The notes beneath the pieces are model-generated. The model was not told where the DNA came from and did no database searches. It worked only from the letters and a program-made list of their open reading frames with translations. From positions 1 to 64,000 of the forward strand of contig NZ_MRDH01000018.1 in the NCBI RefSeq assembly GCF_002008225.1: a DNA stretch of 64,000 bases, written 5' to 3'. Made by a program: the position numbers and the translations under genes. Numbering within the stretch: position 1 is the stretch's first letter; each line of letters begins with the position of its first letter. Positions 38,080 to 47,740 of this stretch are shown piece after piece. The DNA is from Agrobacterium salinitolerans (GTDB lineage Bacteria; Pseudomonadota; Alphaproteobacteria; Rhizobiales; Rhizobiaceae).

Positions 38080-39434
38080 CAGTCATCCTGTCGAAGCGCC
38101 GCGCCGATTACTCCCGTGCCCAGACGGACAAGAAAGGTGGCAGCGTTTTCTCCGGGCTTATGTTCTTTTTCGTAAAGACGGGCAAGCCGCGAAAGCGCCG
38201 TCCTGCGATGCTGAAAAGGTAAAATGCCATTGGGCGCGTCGCCGGCGCGGCCCGAAATAGAAAATGCCAGGCCTTCAGCAGTGCCGGAAAACGTCAGAAG
38301 CGCCGGTCCTGGATGGGCACATCCCTTGCCACAGCCGGAAATATGAAGCGTGAAAGATCCATCCAGCAGGGAAGGGCATTCTTCAGCCGCAAAGGCGGCC
38401 AACTCATGGGTGGCAAAGAAGGCCGACCCACAACGTGGCGCGCCCGAGCACACGGCAACGGAAGAGCGCGCGTCCCCGAAAGCAGTGATAACACCCGTCT
38501 CACCCGCCACCGCAAGCAAATCGCGGCAGACCGTAGAAGGACCGAAAAATAGCAAGCTATGATTTGGCGATGGCCGCAACGTTTCGATACCGAGCGCATC
38601 GGCCTGCTCGCAGAGCTTCGCCAGATCGGAAGCCGGGAGTTGCCCGAAAGCAGGGGCGATGCCGACAGCAAAGCGATCCTCTCCCGTCGTCATCAGCCCC
38701 AATGGCAGAGACGTGTCCGTAAGTTCATCGGCAATCTCTCCAGCCAGCAGACGATCTCCGCAGATCGACCTCGTCGCTGCAACATCCAGATCGCGGCCGC
38801 GGGCAAGCGGTCCTTGAGCAGCCAGATGGACGAGCAGAGAGACAACTATATCCGGCGCCGCGTGCGTCTCGATCAACCCTGCCCTCAGCGCCTTCGGCTG
38901 CGGCCCGCCAAGCATCAATTGCCAAAGGGTTCTGCCACCCAGAGACGCCGCCTTCAGGCGAATATCGGCCAGCAAACCATCCAGAGACAGGCGACCGCCA
39001 CCATCAATGACGACCGACATCTTGGCGGCGAGTTTTTCATGAAGTCGAAGCCTGCCGGCTTCTCGCCGAATTGCTGCGGCAAGCGGGCGGGCATCGGCAA
39101 TTTCCGTATCATCCCGACCGGCGAGAGGCGAGGTCTCTATCGCAAGTCCGTGACGAAGCGGCAGGTCCAGCGCCAGTACCTCCTTCTCCAGCGCAATCGC
39201 ACTGTCGGGCGTCAGACCGCGAAACTGCACCCCGCCGCGGGCGGTGATGTCTATCAATCCGTTGCCATGCCGCTCAGCAAGATGGCAAAGCGCCACCATC
39301 TCGCGCGGCGATATATCAGCCTCAAAAGCAATTCGCGACAAAAACCCGTCGCCTGTCCGCATGGGGGCGGAAAGGGCGGGGCAGACGCCACGGCGGCCAA
39401 ACGGCTGAACGGTATCAACGGCAGCGACCATCAC
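38079..39434 (-). CDS. cobG: Precorrin-3B synthase (O2-dependent)
   Basis: A 451-residue nitrite/sulfite-reductase-like iron-sulfur protein. Cysteines for the 4Fe-4S cluster lie in CSGAPRCGSAFF and HISGCGKGCAHPG near the C-terminal half; the N-terminal ferredoxin-like half carries FLSRIAFEAD and ARGGVQFRGL. CobG hydroxylates precorrin-3A with O2 and forms the lactone needed for ring contraction, which marks the aerobic pathway. The start overlaps cobN by four bases. Confidence 0.94.
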   Translation of the reverse strand: MMVAAVDTVQPFGRRGVCPALSAPMRTGDGFLSRIAFEADISPREMVALCHLAERHGNGLIDITARGGVQFRGLTPDSAIALEKEVLALDLPLRHGLAIETSPLAGRDDTEIADARPLAAAIRREAGRLRLHEKLAAKMSVVIDGGGRLSLDGLLADIRLKAASLGGRTLWQLMLGGPQPKALRAGLIETHAAPDIVVSLLVHLAAQGPLARGRDLDVAATRSICGDRLLAGEIADELTDTSLPLGLMTTGEDRFAVGIAPAFGQLPASDLAKLCEQADALGIETLRPSPNHSLLFFGPSTVCRDLLAVAGETGVITAFGDARSSVAVCSGAPRCGSAFFATHELAAFAAEECPSLLDGSFTLHISGCGKGCAHPGPALLTFSGTAEGLAFSISGRAGDAPNGILPFQHRRTALSRLARLYEKEHKPGENAATFLVRLGTGVIGAALRQDD

Positions 39435-42400
39435 GCCTTTCTCCTTTCGGAAAACGGCAGGATCAGCATTTCCAGTTCGGCATCAACCGCGTTGCGGCGG
39501 CTATGCCACAACCCGCGACGGCGCGCGGATAAAAAGCGTTCGGCCATCACCCGCGCCGCTGTCGGGTTTTCCCGCAGAAGAAAGTCGCGCACGGCCTCGT
39601 CGCCCAAATAGGCGTCGTAGAGGCATTCGATCAGAGATGAGGACACGACATGCGTCGTCTCCGCAAATCCGATCAGGCGGTCAACGGTTTCAAGCAGTTC
39701 CGCGGCACCACGCGGCCCATGCCGCATCTGGCCGGCGATGAAGCGCGGGTTGACGGCGCGTGCCCGCACCACACGCGTCAGCGCCTGCGAGATCGTCCGC
39801 GCACGCGGGCGGGCCGGATCGGTCGTATCCAAGGCAACGATATCGGCAATATCCCCGAGCGCAGCCTTCGCAGCGGAAAAACCGCCAATGAAGGCGACAT
39901 CAGACGAACCGTCGAGCAAATCCCGACCGGGATCATCGCCGGTATGAACGAGAAGATCGGCCCGGCGCACAAGTTCGGTAAAGCCGGCATCCTCAACGAT
40001 GTCGAGTCCATCGGCGCCGCCAAAAGCATGGTTTGCAGCCTCGAGATATGCCCGCCCCAGCTCCTCGCGTTCCTCCCAGGTACCGCCCGCCAGCTTTTCC
40101 TCGATACCCGCGCCATAGGTGCCGGGCGCAGAACCGAAGATGCGCGCCGGGATATGCCCGAGCGCTGCGGCCTCCTCCGCAAGCGGATTGTCGCCCGGCG
40201 CTTCATCCCTGCGCGCGACGGCTTTGGTGGCGGCGTCGAGAAGCGCGATCAGCGCCGGAAACATGTCGCGGAACAGCCCGGAGATGCGGAACGTCACATC
40301 AACACGCGGTCGCCCGAGGCTGGCGGGCGGCAAAACCTCGATACCGGTGACACGACCGGTAGCGGGGTCATGCATCGGTCTTGTCCCCATCAGATGCAGC
40401 GCCTGCGCCACATCCTCACCGCCATTGCGCAGGCTGGCGCTGCCCCAGAGATCGAAGACCAGGTGCTTCGGCCAGTCGCCATGGCTCTGTAGATGATGGC
40501 GCAATACTTCTTCAGCTGCCATTTTGCCGAGTTCAAATGCCGTCGGCGTCGGCATGGTACGGGGATCGGCGGCATAAAGGTTGCGACCAGTGGGCAGCAC
40601 ATCGAGCCGCCCGCGCGCAGGTGCGCCGGACGGGCCGGGAACGATATGCAGGCCATTGAGCGCGGCAATCAGGGCGGCTTTTTCCGATTTGGCGCTTTCA
40701 AGCCTCAGAAGGTCGGTCTCACCCTCGGCACTGCGGCCAAAAACATGCTGGCCGTCCTTGATCGCAAAATCCTTGAGGTCGCAGAGAAAAGCATCGATGC
40801 GCGACAGCGCCGCATCTGGATCATCTTTCTCCACCACGCCCGCTTCCGCCGCAAGCCCGGTCTCCAGCGCCTTTTCAACTATCAGTTTCGCCAGTCGGTC
40901 ACGCCGGCGGCGATCCAGCCCATCCGCCTGCGCATATTCATCGACCAGTTGCTCCAGCGCCGACTGCTCCGGCGAAAGCCCGGCATTCACGAGTACTGGC
41001 GGAACATGGCCGATGGTCACGGCCGCGATGCGCCGCTTGGCGACCGCCGCCTCGCCCGGATTGGAAACGATGAACGGATAGACCACCGGCAGTGAGCCGG
41101 TGACAATTTCGGGAAAACAATTGCAGGAAAGCGCTACCGTCTTTCCGGGCAGCCATTCCAGCGTTCCATGCGCGCCCACATGCACGATGGCATGCGCACC
41201 CGCAATCCGCTGCATCCATGCGCCGAAGGCAACAAGCGCGTGACGTGGCGGCAGGGCGGGGTCGTGGTAGTCCACCCGACGATCCTCATTGCGGCCCCGG
41301 TCCGGCGCGAGCGCCACGAACACTTCGCCGAAACGTGCGGCGCGGAACCGGAACGCGCCATCGACGAATGCGTCGTCATCGATTGCCGCGCCCCATGTCG
41401 CGTTCACGGATGCGGCAGATGCCGACGGCAAGGCGGAAAAAAAAACCTCGTAGGTGGAAAGATCAATTGCCGCTTCCTGTTGTTCGACGCAGTCGAGCAA
41501 CGCCCGTGCAGTCTCAGGAATATCCTCGACCGTATAGCCAGCCCCGGCGAGATCCTGCATCATTTCGAGAACGCTTTGCGGCACATCGAGACCGACGGCA
41601 TAACCGGTTCGCCCGGGCGCCGCACCGGGATAGTCCGGCATCAGAATAACGATTCGCCGATCCCTTGGAGCGGCATTCCGCAGCCGCAGGAAAGCGGCGA
41701 TGCGATTTGCCGTCTGCTCGATGCGATCAGCCTCGGGTACATTGAGCAAACTCGCGCCGCCATCCACACGCGCCTGTTTGAATGAGATCGCACCGACGAG
41801 AATCCGGCCATCCAGCTCCGGCAGGACAACATGCATGGCGAGATCGGAAGGATTGAGACCGCGCGCATTTTCCGCCCATCCGTCCCTCCGCGTCGTCGCC
41901 ATCACCACCTGAAACACCGGAACGCCCATCCGGTCAAACAAGGTTGCCCCGTCATCATCCGTCTGACTGGCGAAGGCGGTGGCGGCAATGATGGCGGCGG
42001 GCTTCAGATCGGGCAGCGCCGTTTCGAGGAAACGGATCGCCTCGCCATCCTTCAGACCACTGACAAAAATCGGCAATGGCGCAAAGCCGCGCTGCGAGAG
42101 CGCCTTAAAAAGCGCGTCCACCGGTGCGGCATCTGCCGCCAGAAGCATGGAGCGGTAAAACAGAATGGGCAGAACGGGCACACCTTCGGGAAAACCCGCG
42201 CAGGCTTCCGCCCTATCCACAACGCCCCTGCCGGGCCGGTAGAAACCGGCTTTTGGTAGCGGCTCGGCTTCGATATCCGGCCATGCCTCGGCCCTTGCAA
42301 GAGCGGCGAGACCAAGGGCAAGCCGATCCATATTCTCTTGCCCACCCTCACGGAAGAAGGAGAGGACCGAGGCCAAAATCCGCCGATCGACGGTCGAGGC

Positions 42401-42781
42401 CGCTTCCAGTTTCTCGTCCCTTTCGCTGCACTCACCCGGCAAAAGCAGAAGCTTGATGCCACGCCCGTGCGCAAGAATGGAAAGCTGATCGACGCCGTAA
42501 CGCCAGCGTTCCGCGCCGCCGAGAATCCGGATAAGAATAACCTTGGCATGTTCCGCCGTCTTTTCGACCCAGAGATCGACCGACATGGGATGCCGAAGCT
42601 CGGAGAGGTTGGCGGCTGACAGGGAGGGGAGCGCCCCCCCTGTTCGCCGCCAGGCCTGTTCCAGCCCGGCAAGATCGCTTGCCGAAAAAGACAGTATCAC
42701 CACATCAGACCGGGGCTGGTTGAGATCAACCGGCTCGATCAGATCGTCCAGAGACGAGGATGTGGTAGCGAGGATGTGCAT
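39431..42781 (-). CDS. cobN: Cobaltochelatase, CobN subunit
   Basis: A 1116-residue CobN/magnesium-chelatase H-type subunit that binds hydrogenobyrinic acid a,c-diamide for cobalt insertion with CobS and CobT (not in the window). Clear marks are HAIVHVGAHGTLEWLPGKTVALS, PVVYPFIVSNPGEAAVAKRR, FGSAPGTYGAGIEEKL and the RRRGLWHSR end. It is shorter than the ~1275-residue Pseudomonas denitrificans CobN; the N- and C-termini look complete, so internal segments are shorter. Two bases separate it from cobW. Confidence 0.95.
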   Translation of the reverse strand: MHILATTSSSLDDLIEPVDLNQPRSDVVILSFSASDLAGLEQAWRRTGGALPSLSAANLSELRHPMSVDLWVEKTAEHAKVILIRILGGAERWRYGVDQLSILAHGRGIKLLLLPGECSERDEKLEAASTVDRRILASVLSFFREGGQENMDRLALGLAALARAEAWPDIEAEPLPKAGFYRPGRGVVDRAEACAGFPEGVPVLPILFYRSMLLAADAAPVDALFKALSQRGFAPLPIFVSGLKDGEAIRFLETALPDLKPAAIIAATAFASQTDDDGATLFDRMGVPVFQVVMATTRRDGWAENARGLNPSDLAMHVVLPELDGRILVGAISFKQARVDGGASLLNVPEADRIEQTANRIAAFLRLRNAAPRDRRIVILMPDYPGAAPGRTGYAVGLDVPQSVLEMMQDLAGAGYTVEDIPETARALLDCVEQQEAAIDLSTYEVFFSALPSASAASVNATWGAAIDDDAFVDGAFRFRAARFGEVFVALAPDRGRNEDRRVDYHDPALPPRHALVAFGAWMQRIAGAHAIVHVGAHGTLEWLPGKTVALSCNCFPEIVTGSLPVVYPFIVSNPGEAAVAKRRIAAVTIGHVPPVLVNAGLSPEQSALEQLVDEYAQADGLDRRRRDRLAKLIVEKALETGLAAEAGVVEKDDPDAALSRIDAFLCDLKDFAIKDGQHVFGRSAEGETDLLRLESAKSEKAALIAALNGLHIVPGPSGAPARGRLDVLPTGRNLYAADPRTMPTPTAFELGKMAAEEVLRHHLQSHGDWPKHLVFDLWGSASLRNGGEDVAQALHLMGTRPMHDPATGRVTGIEVLPPASLGRPRVDVTFRISGLFRDMFPALIALLDAATKAVARRDEAPGDNPLAEEAAALGHIPARIFGSAPGTYGAGIEEKLAGGTWEEREELGRAYLEAANHAFGGADGLDIVEDAGFTELVRRADLLVHTGDDPGRDLLDGSSDVAFIGGFSAAKAALGDIADIVALDTTDPARPRARTISQALTRVVRARAVNPRFIAGQMRHGPRGAAELLETVDRLIGFAETTHVVSSSLIECLYDAYLGDEAVRDFLLRENPTAARVMAERFLSARRRGLWHSRRNAVDAELEMLILPFSERRKA

Positions 42782-42783
42782 CG

Positions 42784-43821
42784 TCAGGCGGCCAGCATCT
42801 GTTCGATCTTTTCGCGGTTGATGCCCTTTTCGCCGATGACGACGAGGCGGCTGCGGCGTTCCTCACCCGCAGCCCAGGGCCGGTCGTAATAATGGTTGAC
42901 TCGGCTGCCGACAGCCTGCACCTGCAGGCGCATCGGCTTTGCGGCAATTTCGATGAAGCCCTTGATGCGCAGGACATTTTCGGCAGCGGCCGTCTTGGCG
43001 ATACGGGCCGCCAGCGCTTCCGGATCGGTAACAGTCGGCAGATCGATGACGAAGCTGTCGAAATCGTCATGCTCGTGGTCGAGTTCGCCATCATGGTGGG
43101 TGCGGCGGTTTTCGATATCCTCTTCCACCGCAAGGCCAAGACCGATCAGCACGGCGGGGTCGATGGCGCCATTGGAGGCCACAACGATCTTTGCCGCCTT
43201 CGGCAGATGTTCGAGAACATGCGCCTTGGCCTTGTCCAGACCGGCATCATCCAGCAGATCGGCCTTGGTCAGCACGATAAGATCGGCACAAGCGACCTGA
43301 TCCTCGAAAACCTCTTCGACCGGGTCATCGTGATCGAGCGCCTCGTCATTTGCCCGTTGGGTGGCGAGCGCTTCCATGTCGTGCGCCACCTGACCTTCGG
43401 CAAGGGCGGCGCCATCCACTACGGCTACGACGGCGTCCACCGTCACACGGCTCTTGATCGCCGGCCATTGGAAGGCCTGCACCAAGGGCTTCGGCAGGGC
43501 AAGGCCCGAGGTCTCGATGAGGATATGCTCCACCTTCGGCTGGCGGCTCAGAATCTGTTCGATGGCGGGCTGGAAATCATCCGCCACCGTGCAGCAGATG
43601 CAGCCATTAGCCAGTTCGACGATGTTTTCTTCCGGGCAGCTTTCAATACCGCAACCTTTGAGAATCTCGCCATCGATGCCAATATCGCCGAATTCGTTGA
43701 CGATGATCGCCAGCCGCTTGCCGTCCAGCTTTTCGAGAAGACCGCGCAGCAGCGTGGTTTTGCCGGCCCCCAGAAAGCCGGTAACGATGGTGCAGGGAAC
43801 GCGGTCCAGAAGGGTGCTCAT
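42784..43821 (-). CDS. cobW: CobW GTPase, metal chaperone
   Basis: A 345-residue COG0523-family G3E GTPase. Walker A is GFLGAGKTT (15-23); the metal-site CxCC motif is in ANGCICCTVADDF; a His/Asp-rich segment HHDGELDHEHDDFDSF lies before the C-terminal domain. CobW is required for cobalamin synthesis and in recent work is proposed to deliver cobalt. It is coupled by ATGA to the DUF1636 gene in front and followed at once by cobN, which would use the metal. Confidence 0.95.
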   Translation of the reverse strand: MSTLLDRVPCTIVTGFLGAGKTTLLRGLLEKLDGKRLAIIVNEFGDIGIDGEILKGCGIESCPEENIVELANGCICCTVADDFQPAIEQILSRQPKVEHILIETSGLALPKPLVQAFQWPAIKSRVTVDAVVAVVDGAALAEGQVAHDMEALATQRANDEALDHDDPVEEVFEDQVACADLIVLTKADLLDDAGLDKAKAHVLEHLPKAAKIVVASNGAIDPAVLIGLGLAVEEDIENRRTHHDGELDHEHDDFDSFVIDLPTVTDPEALAARIAKTAAAENVLRIKGFIEIAAKPMRLQVQAVGSRVNHYYDRPWAAGEERRSRLVVIGEKGINREKIEQMLAA

Positions 43822-44243
43822 GATCTCTCCTCGGTAAAATCGAATGGGGGAATGCGCGCCACCATGCCGCGCTTTAAAGGTTCGGGGCGGCCGCGCCAGG
43901 GCATCAGGCCATCGGGGGCGGCCGCCAGCAGCCGCGCACCGGTCAGCAAATCTTCCGCATCACCGGTCGTCAGCCCGCCAAAGACATAGGACCAGCCATT
44001 GGCGCTGCGCAGCGCGGCGCTAAGCCCGCGCTTGCAATTGGCAAGGCAGTTGACGGAACGAACGGTGACACCGGTTTCCTGCGCCTTTGCGATGACGGCA
44101 TCGGCGAGACGTGAACCGGGGCGCGGTTCGGCATTGGGATCGGTTTCATCGCGGCAGCTTCTGCAAACGAAGACGGTCACGCCGGACGCTGTTTCGTTCT
44201 GCGTGTTTCCGCCTGCACATGAAGATGTCGCTGAAATATCCAA
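43818..44243 (-). CDS. DUF1636 cysteine-rich, thioredoxin-like metal-binding protein
   Basis: About 141 residues from TTG 44243, or 120 from GTG 44180 (VTVFVCRSCRDETD). The core resembles a thioredoxin-like 2Fe-2S ferredoxin fold: CRSC near the N-terminus and NCLANC before KRGLSAAL, four cysteines in pairs, then DAEDLLTGARLLAAAPDGL. DUF1636 genes often lie next to cobW-like genes, so a role as metal or iron-sulfur partner in cobalt handling is likely but unproven. It is the first gene after the cobalamin riboswitch and overlaps cobW by four bases. An ATG at 44303 is unlikely, as it lies inside the terminator stem. Confidence 0.78.
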   Translation of the reverse strand: MDISATSSCAGGNTQNETASGVTVFVCRSCRDETDPNAEPRPGSRLADAVIAKAQETGVTVRSVNCLANCKRGLSAALRSANGWSYVFGGLTTGDAEDLLTGARLLAAAPDGLMPWRGRPEPLKRGMVARIPPFDFTEERS

Positions 44244-44267
44244 ACCGTATCGTTTCCCGCGCCTTAC

Positions 44268-44355
44268 AAAAAATCTCGGGGGTGCGGATGCCGAATACGG
44301 CATGCGGACAGACGCAAGCCGGGTGTTCGATCTAACCGACTGACCGGAGCACCCC
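44268..44355 (-). terminator. Terminator-like expression platform after the cobalamin riboswitch
   Basis: On the minus strand GGGGTGC (44355-44349) can pair with GCACCCC (44285-44279), enclosing an inner ATGCCG/CGGCAT hairpin, and is followed by CGAGATTTTTT. It lies between the riboswitch aptamer and the first gene, the place of a transcription attenuator that would stop the cob operon when cobalamin is high. Confidence 0.55.
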
Positions 44356-44375
44356 GCCCGGCAGACGTTTTTCCT

Positions 44376-44585
44376 GAAACGGCAGGTCTCCTGGCTCGCG
44401 GCTTTACATCCTGACACCGCCTTCCCGAACCCGTTAAGGCGTCCAGTGGCTTTACGGTGCGGGCTTACCGCTTACAGTTGCGGGGGCAGCCACGGAATGA
44501 CCCGGTAATCGGGTTGGAACCGTGTTCCCTCTTAGCTTTTCCCGTTGCCGGGAAAAGACCGTCAGTCCGTTACCCTTAGGCTGAA
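44376..44585 (-). ncRNA. Cobalamin (adenosylcobalamin) riboswitch
   Basis: The minus-strand leader holds the conserved cobalamin aptamer blocks in order: GAGGGAAC after the first stem, GCTGCCCCCGCAACTGTAA (core), AAGCCACTGG, and the B12 box GAGCCAGGAGACCTGCC at about 44396-44380. It stands immediately before the DUF1636-cobW-cobN operon and before a terminator-like stem, so it should shut the operon off when cobalamin binds. A TTGACC (44601-44596) may be the -35 of its promoter. Confidence 0.95.
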
Positions 44586-44625
44586 CGGGCGTGGGGGTCA
44601 ATGCCGCGACCCTGTGGCCCGCACA

Positions 44626-44653
44626 TTGCCGGGTGCGGCAAATTGGGTATAGT
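44626..44653 (+). promoter_or_regulatory. Probable cobO-cobQ promoter
   Basis: TTGCCG (44626-44631), 16-bp spacer, TATAGT (44648-44653) on the plus strand, about 60 bases before cobO. It is back-to-back with the riboswitch promoter, but the cobO transcript would not contain the aptamer. Confidence 0.5.
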
Positions 44654-44711
44654 CGCCGCTCCGAATGGCGGGGCACCGGGTCCCACGCCGCTGGATGAAA
44701 AGGAAAACGCG

Positions 44712-45329
44712 ATGACACGCGACATCAGCGACAGCGAAGCCGAACGTCACCGGCAGAAAATGGTCAACCGCAAAACGGTGCAGGACGCCGAGGTTGCGGA
44801 AAAGACCATCGAAAAAGGTCTGCTGATGATCAATACCGGCCCGGGCAAGGGCAAATCCACCGCCGCTTTCGGCCTTGCCCTGCGCATGCTGGGCACTGGG
44901 CGGCGGGTCGGCGTGGTGCAATTCATCAAGGGTGCATGGTCAACGGGAGAACAGCAGGCGCTGAATTTGTTCGGCGACAGGGTGGTGTGGCGCACCATGG
45001 GCGAAGGGTTCACCTGGGACACGCAGGATTTGAAGCGCGACGTTGCGGCGGCGGCAAAGGCCTGGGAAGAAGCCAAGGTCCTGATGGCCGACGAGACCGT
45101 CAGCCTGCTGATCCTCGATGAGCTGAACATCGCGCTCCGTTACGATTACCTGCCACTGGAGGAGGTGGTCGAAACGCTATCCAGCCGAAGGCCCGATCTG
45201 CACGTCATCGTTACCGGCCGCAACGCCAAGCAACCGCTCATCGACGCGGCCGATATGGTGACGGAAATGACCCTCGTGAAACATCACTTCAAGGCCGGCG
45301 TAAAAGCGCAGGCGGGGATAGAATTCTGA
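44712..45329 (+). CDS. cobO: Cob(I)yrinic acid a,c-diamide adenosyltransferase
   Basis: A 205-residue CobA/CobO/BtuR-type P-loop adenosyltransferase: [16 protein letters not shown] (39-54), [22 protein letters not shown] and [22 protein letters not shown]. It adds the 5'-deoxyadenosyl group to cobalt. The ATG at 44712 has AAGGAAAA upstream; the longer open frame is unconserved. One base separates it from cobQ, so they are an operon. Confidence 0.95.
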   Translation: MTRDISDSEAERHRQKMVNRKTVQDAEVAEKTIEKGLLMINTGPGKGKSTAAFGLALRMLGTGRRVGVVQFIKGAWSTGEQQALNLFGDRVVWRTMGEGFTWDTQDLKRDVAAAAKAWEEAKVLMADETVSLLILDELNIALRYDYLPLEEVVETLSSRRPDLHVIVTGRNAKQPLIDAADMVTEMTLVKHHFKAGVKAQAGIEF

Positions 45330-45330
45330 C

Positions 45331-46788
45331 ATGGCTGCACGCGTGCTGATGTTTCAGGGAACCGGCTCGGATGTCGGTAAATCGCTGATGGTGGCCGGCC
45401 TTGCCCGTGCCTTCACCCGGCGCGGCCTGTCCGTCATGCCGTTCAAGCCGCAGAACATGTCAAACAATGCGGCCGTGACCGCCGATGGCGGCGAGATCGG
45501 CCGCGCACAGGCGCTGCAGGCACGGGCGGCGGGCGTGCCGCTTTCCGTGCACATGAACCCGGTGCTCCTGAAGCCGCAGAGCGAGACCGGCGCACAGGTG
45601 GTGGTGCAGGGCAAGATCGCCGGCAATGCCAGGGCGGCCGACTATCAGCACATGAAAGCCGGGCTGATGCCGCGCGTGCTCGAAAGCTTCAACCGCCTGA
45701 AACAACAGGCCGATCTGGTGCTGGTGGAAGGCGCGGGCAGCGCCTCCGAAATCAACCTGCGTACCAATGACATCGCCAATATGGGTTTTGCCAGAGCTGC
45801 GGATGCGCCTGTGGTCCTGATCGGCGATATCGACCGGGGCGGCGTCATCGCCAGCCTCGTCGGCACCAAAGCCGTGCTCGAAGCTGAAGACGCGGCGATG
45901 ATCGAAGGTTTCATCGTCAATCGCTTTCGCGGTGATCCGGCCCTGTTTTCAGACGGCATGCGGATAATTGCGGAACAGACCGGCTGGGCCTCTATCGGGC
46001 TTCTGCCACATTTCTCAGATGCCGCCAAACTGCCGGCGGAAGATGCGCTGGGGCTCTCCGGCCCGGCCCAACAGAAGCTTGGCGCAAAGATCCGCATCGC
46101 CGTGCCGATCCTGCCGCATATTTCCAATTTCGACGATCTCGATCCGCTGGATATGGAACCGGATGTCGAACTGATCCGCGTGCGGCCGGGCGAAACCATT
46201 CCGGCCGATTGCCGGCTGGTGCTGCTTTGCGGATCGAAAGCCACCATCGCCGATCTTGCCGTACTGAAAGATGCGGGCCTAGACATCGATATAAAGGCGC
46301 ATGTGCGGCGCGGCGGCTACGTTCTCGGCCTGTGCGGCGGATACCAGATGCTCGGAAAAACCGTTGCCGACCCTGACGGCATCGAGGGATCGCCCGCAAC
46401 TGTCGATGGGCTCGGTCTGCTTGATGTCGACACGGTTTTGACGGGCGACAAGCGACTCGTTTCCGTTCAAGGCGTGAGCTTTGATGGTATTGGTTTATCC
46501 GGCTACGAAATGCATGTCGGGGAAACCACGGGAGCAGCGGGCAATCTGGCGTTTTCGACGATCGACGGGCATAGCGATGGAAGCATTTCACCCGACGGTC
46601 GCGTCTTCGGCACCTATATTCACGGCCTCTTCGCGGATAACAGCCAGCGGAGCGCGTGGCTGGAACGTCTCGGCGGGCAGGGCACGGAGCTGAACTATGA
46701 TGAGCAGGTGCATACGGTTCTCGACCGTCTCGCTGCACATATGGAACAGCACCTCGATCTCGACCGTCTGCTTGCTATAGCGCGATAA
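45331..46788 (+). CDS. cobQ: Adenosylcobyric acid synthase
   Basis: A 485-residue glutamine-dependent amidotransferase that amidates the b, d, e and g side chains. N-terminal P-loop domain ([50 protein letters not shown]), C-terminal class I GATase with the nucleophile in [13 protein letters not shown] and histidine in GTYIHGLF. Its 3' end overlaps the convergent cobD by 14 bases. Confidence 0.96.
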   Translation: MAARVLMFQGTGSDVGKSLMVAGLARAFTRRGLSVMPFKPQNMSNNAAVTADGGEIGRAQALQARAAGVPLSVHMNPVLLKPQSETGAQVVVQGKIAGNARAADYQHMKAGLMPRVLESFNRLKQQADLVLVEGAGSASEINLRTNDIANMGFARAADAPVVLIGDIDRGGVIASLVGTKAVLEAEDAAMIEGFIVNRFRGDPALFSDGMRIIAEQTGWASIGLLPHFSDAAKLPAEDALGLSGPAQQKLGAKIRIAVPILPHISNFDDLDPLDMEPDVELIRVRPGETIPADCRLVLLCGSKATIADLAVLKDAGLDIDIKAHVRRGGYVLGLCGGYQMLGKTVADPDGIEGSPATVDGLGLLDVDTVLTGDKRLVSVQGVSFDGIGLSGYEMHVGETTGAAGNLAFSTIDGHSDGSISPDGRVFGTYIHGLFADNSQRSAWLERLGGQGTELNYDEQVHTVLDRLAAHMEQHLDLDRLLAIAR

Positions 46789-47740
46789 GGATCGCCAGAA
46801 GTCCGAACAGGCCGATCAATAGCAGGTCGGCAATCCGCACGAGCCGCAGCGCCCTGCGAATATCGCCGGCAACCAGCGCCGCCCTGCCACCTTCACCCAT
46901 GAAACGCGCCTCGATCATCTGACCGCCATAGGAGCGCGGCCCTGCGAGCGCAAAGCCGAGAGCACCGGCCAACGCCGCCTCCGGCCAGCCAGCGTTGGGA
47001 GAACGGTGATGATGGGCATCGCGACGTATCGCAGCCATAGCCCTGCCGGGTGATGCGCCCTTAACAAAAAACGCGGCAACCACGAAAAGACCGCCGCTCA
47101 ACCGTGAGGCCGGCAGATTGACCAGATCGTCCAGCCGGGCGGAGGCCCAGCCGAAGGCCTCATGGCGGGGTGAGCGATGGCCGATCATGCTGTCAGCCGT
47201 ATTGATCGCCTTGTAAGCCGCGCCGCCCGGCAGGCCCAGGATGCCGAGCCAGAAGGCGGGAGCGACGATGCCGTCGGAAAAATTCTCGGCCAGACTTTCA
47301 ACCGCCGCCCGGCAGATCGCCGCTTCGTCCAGCTTTTGAGGATCGCGCCCGACGATCATCGATACCGCCTCGCGGCCGCCTTCCACACCCTCACGCTCCA
47401 GAGCAATGGCGACAGCCTCCACATGCTGCTCAAGACTTTTCTGCGCCGGAAGCGAAGCTCCCAGCACAGCAACCAGTAAAATGCCGAAGGGCAGAAAAAG
47501 CAGGGTGGATTGCGCAAGCCATGCAACAAGCAGCGTCAGCCCGACGAAAACGAGGAGAGCCGCGACACCGGCTCCCTTGCGCTGTGAAAATGACGCACTC
47601 TCCCGGTTCCATTTTTTGTCCAGCAGCGCGATAAGCGAACCGATCCAGGTGACGGGATGGCCGATGCGTTTGAACAGCCATTCCGGATAGCCGGTCAGGC
47701 GTTCGATCACGAGCGACAGGAAAGCGAGAGCAAAAAACAT
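46775..47740 (-). CDS. cobD: Adenosylcobinamide-phosphate synthase (CbiB-type)
   Basis: A 321-residue integral membrane protein of the CbiB/CobD family that joins (R)-1-amino-2-propanol or its phosphate to adenosylcobyric acid. Marks: [45 protein letters not shown] and [26 protein letters not shown], with several hydrophobic helices. Its start codon overlaps that of the divergent cobC in a CATG (47738-47741). No ribosome-binding site is obvious. Confidence 0.94.
   Translation of the reverse strand: MFFALAFLSLVIERLTGYPEWLFKRIGHPVTWIGSLIALLDKKWNRESASFSQRKGAGVAALLVFVGLTLLVAWLAQSTLLFLPFGILLVAVLGASLPAQKSLEQHVEAVAIALEREGVEGGREAVSMIVGRDPQKLDEAAICRAAVESLAENFSDGIVAPAFWLGILGLPGGAAYKAINTADSMIGHRSPRHEAFGWASARLDDLVNLPASRLSGGLFVVAAFFVKGASPGRAMAAIRRDAHHHRSPNAGWPEAALAGALGFALAGPRSYGGQMIEARFMGEGGRAALVAGDIRRALRLVRIADLLLIGLFGLLAILIAL

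Noticed and set aside
44244-44417. An upstream extension of the DUF1636 protein to ATG 44303 or further
   Set aside because: This region is occupied by the riboswitch tail and the terminator-like stem, and the translated sequence is not family-like.
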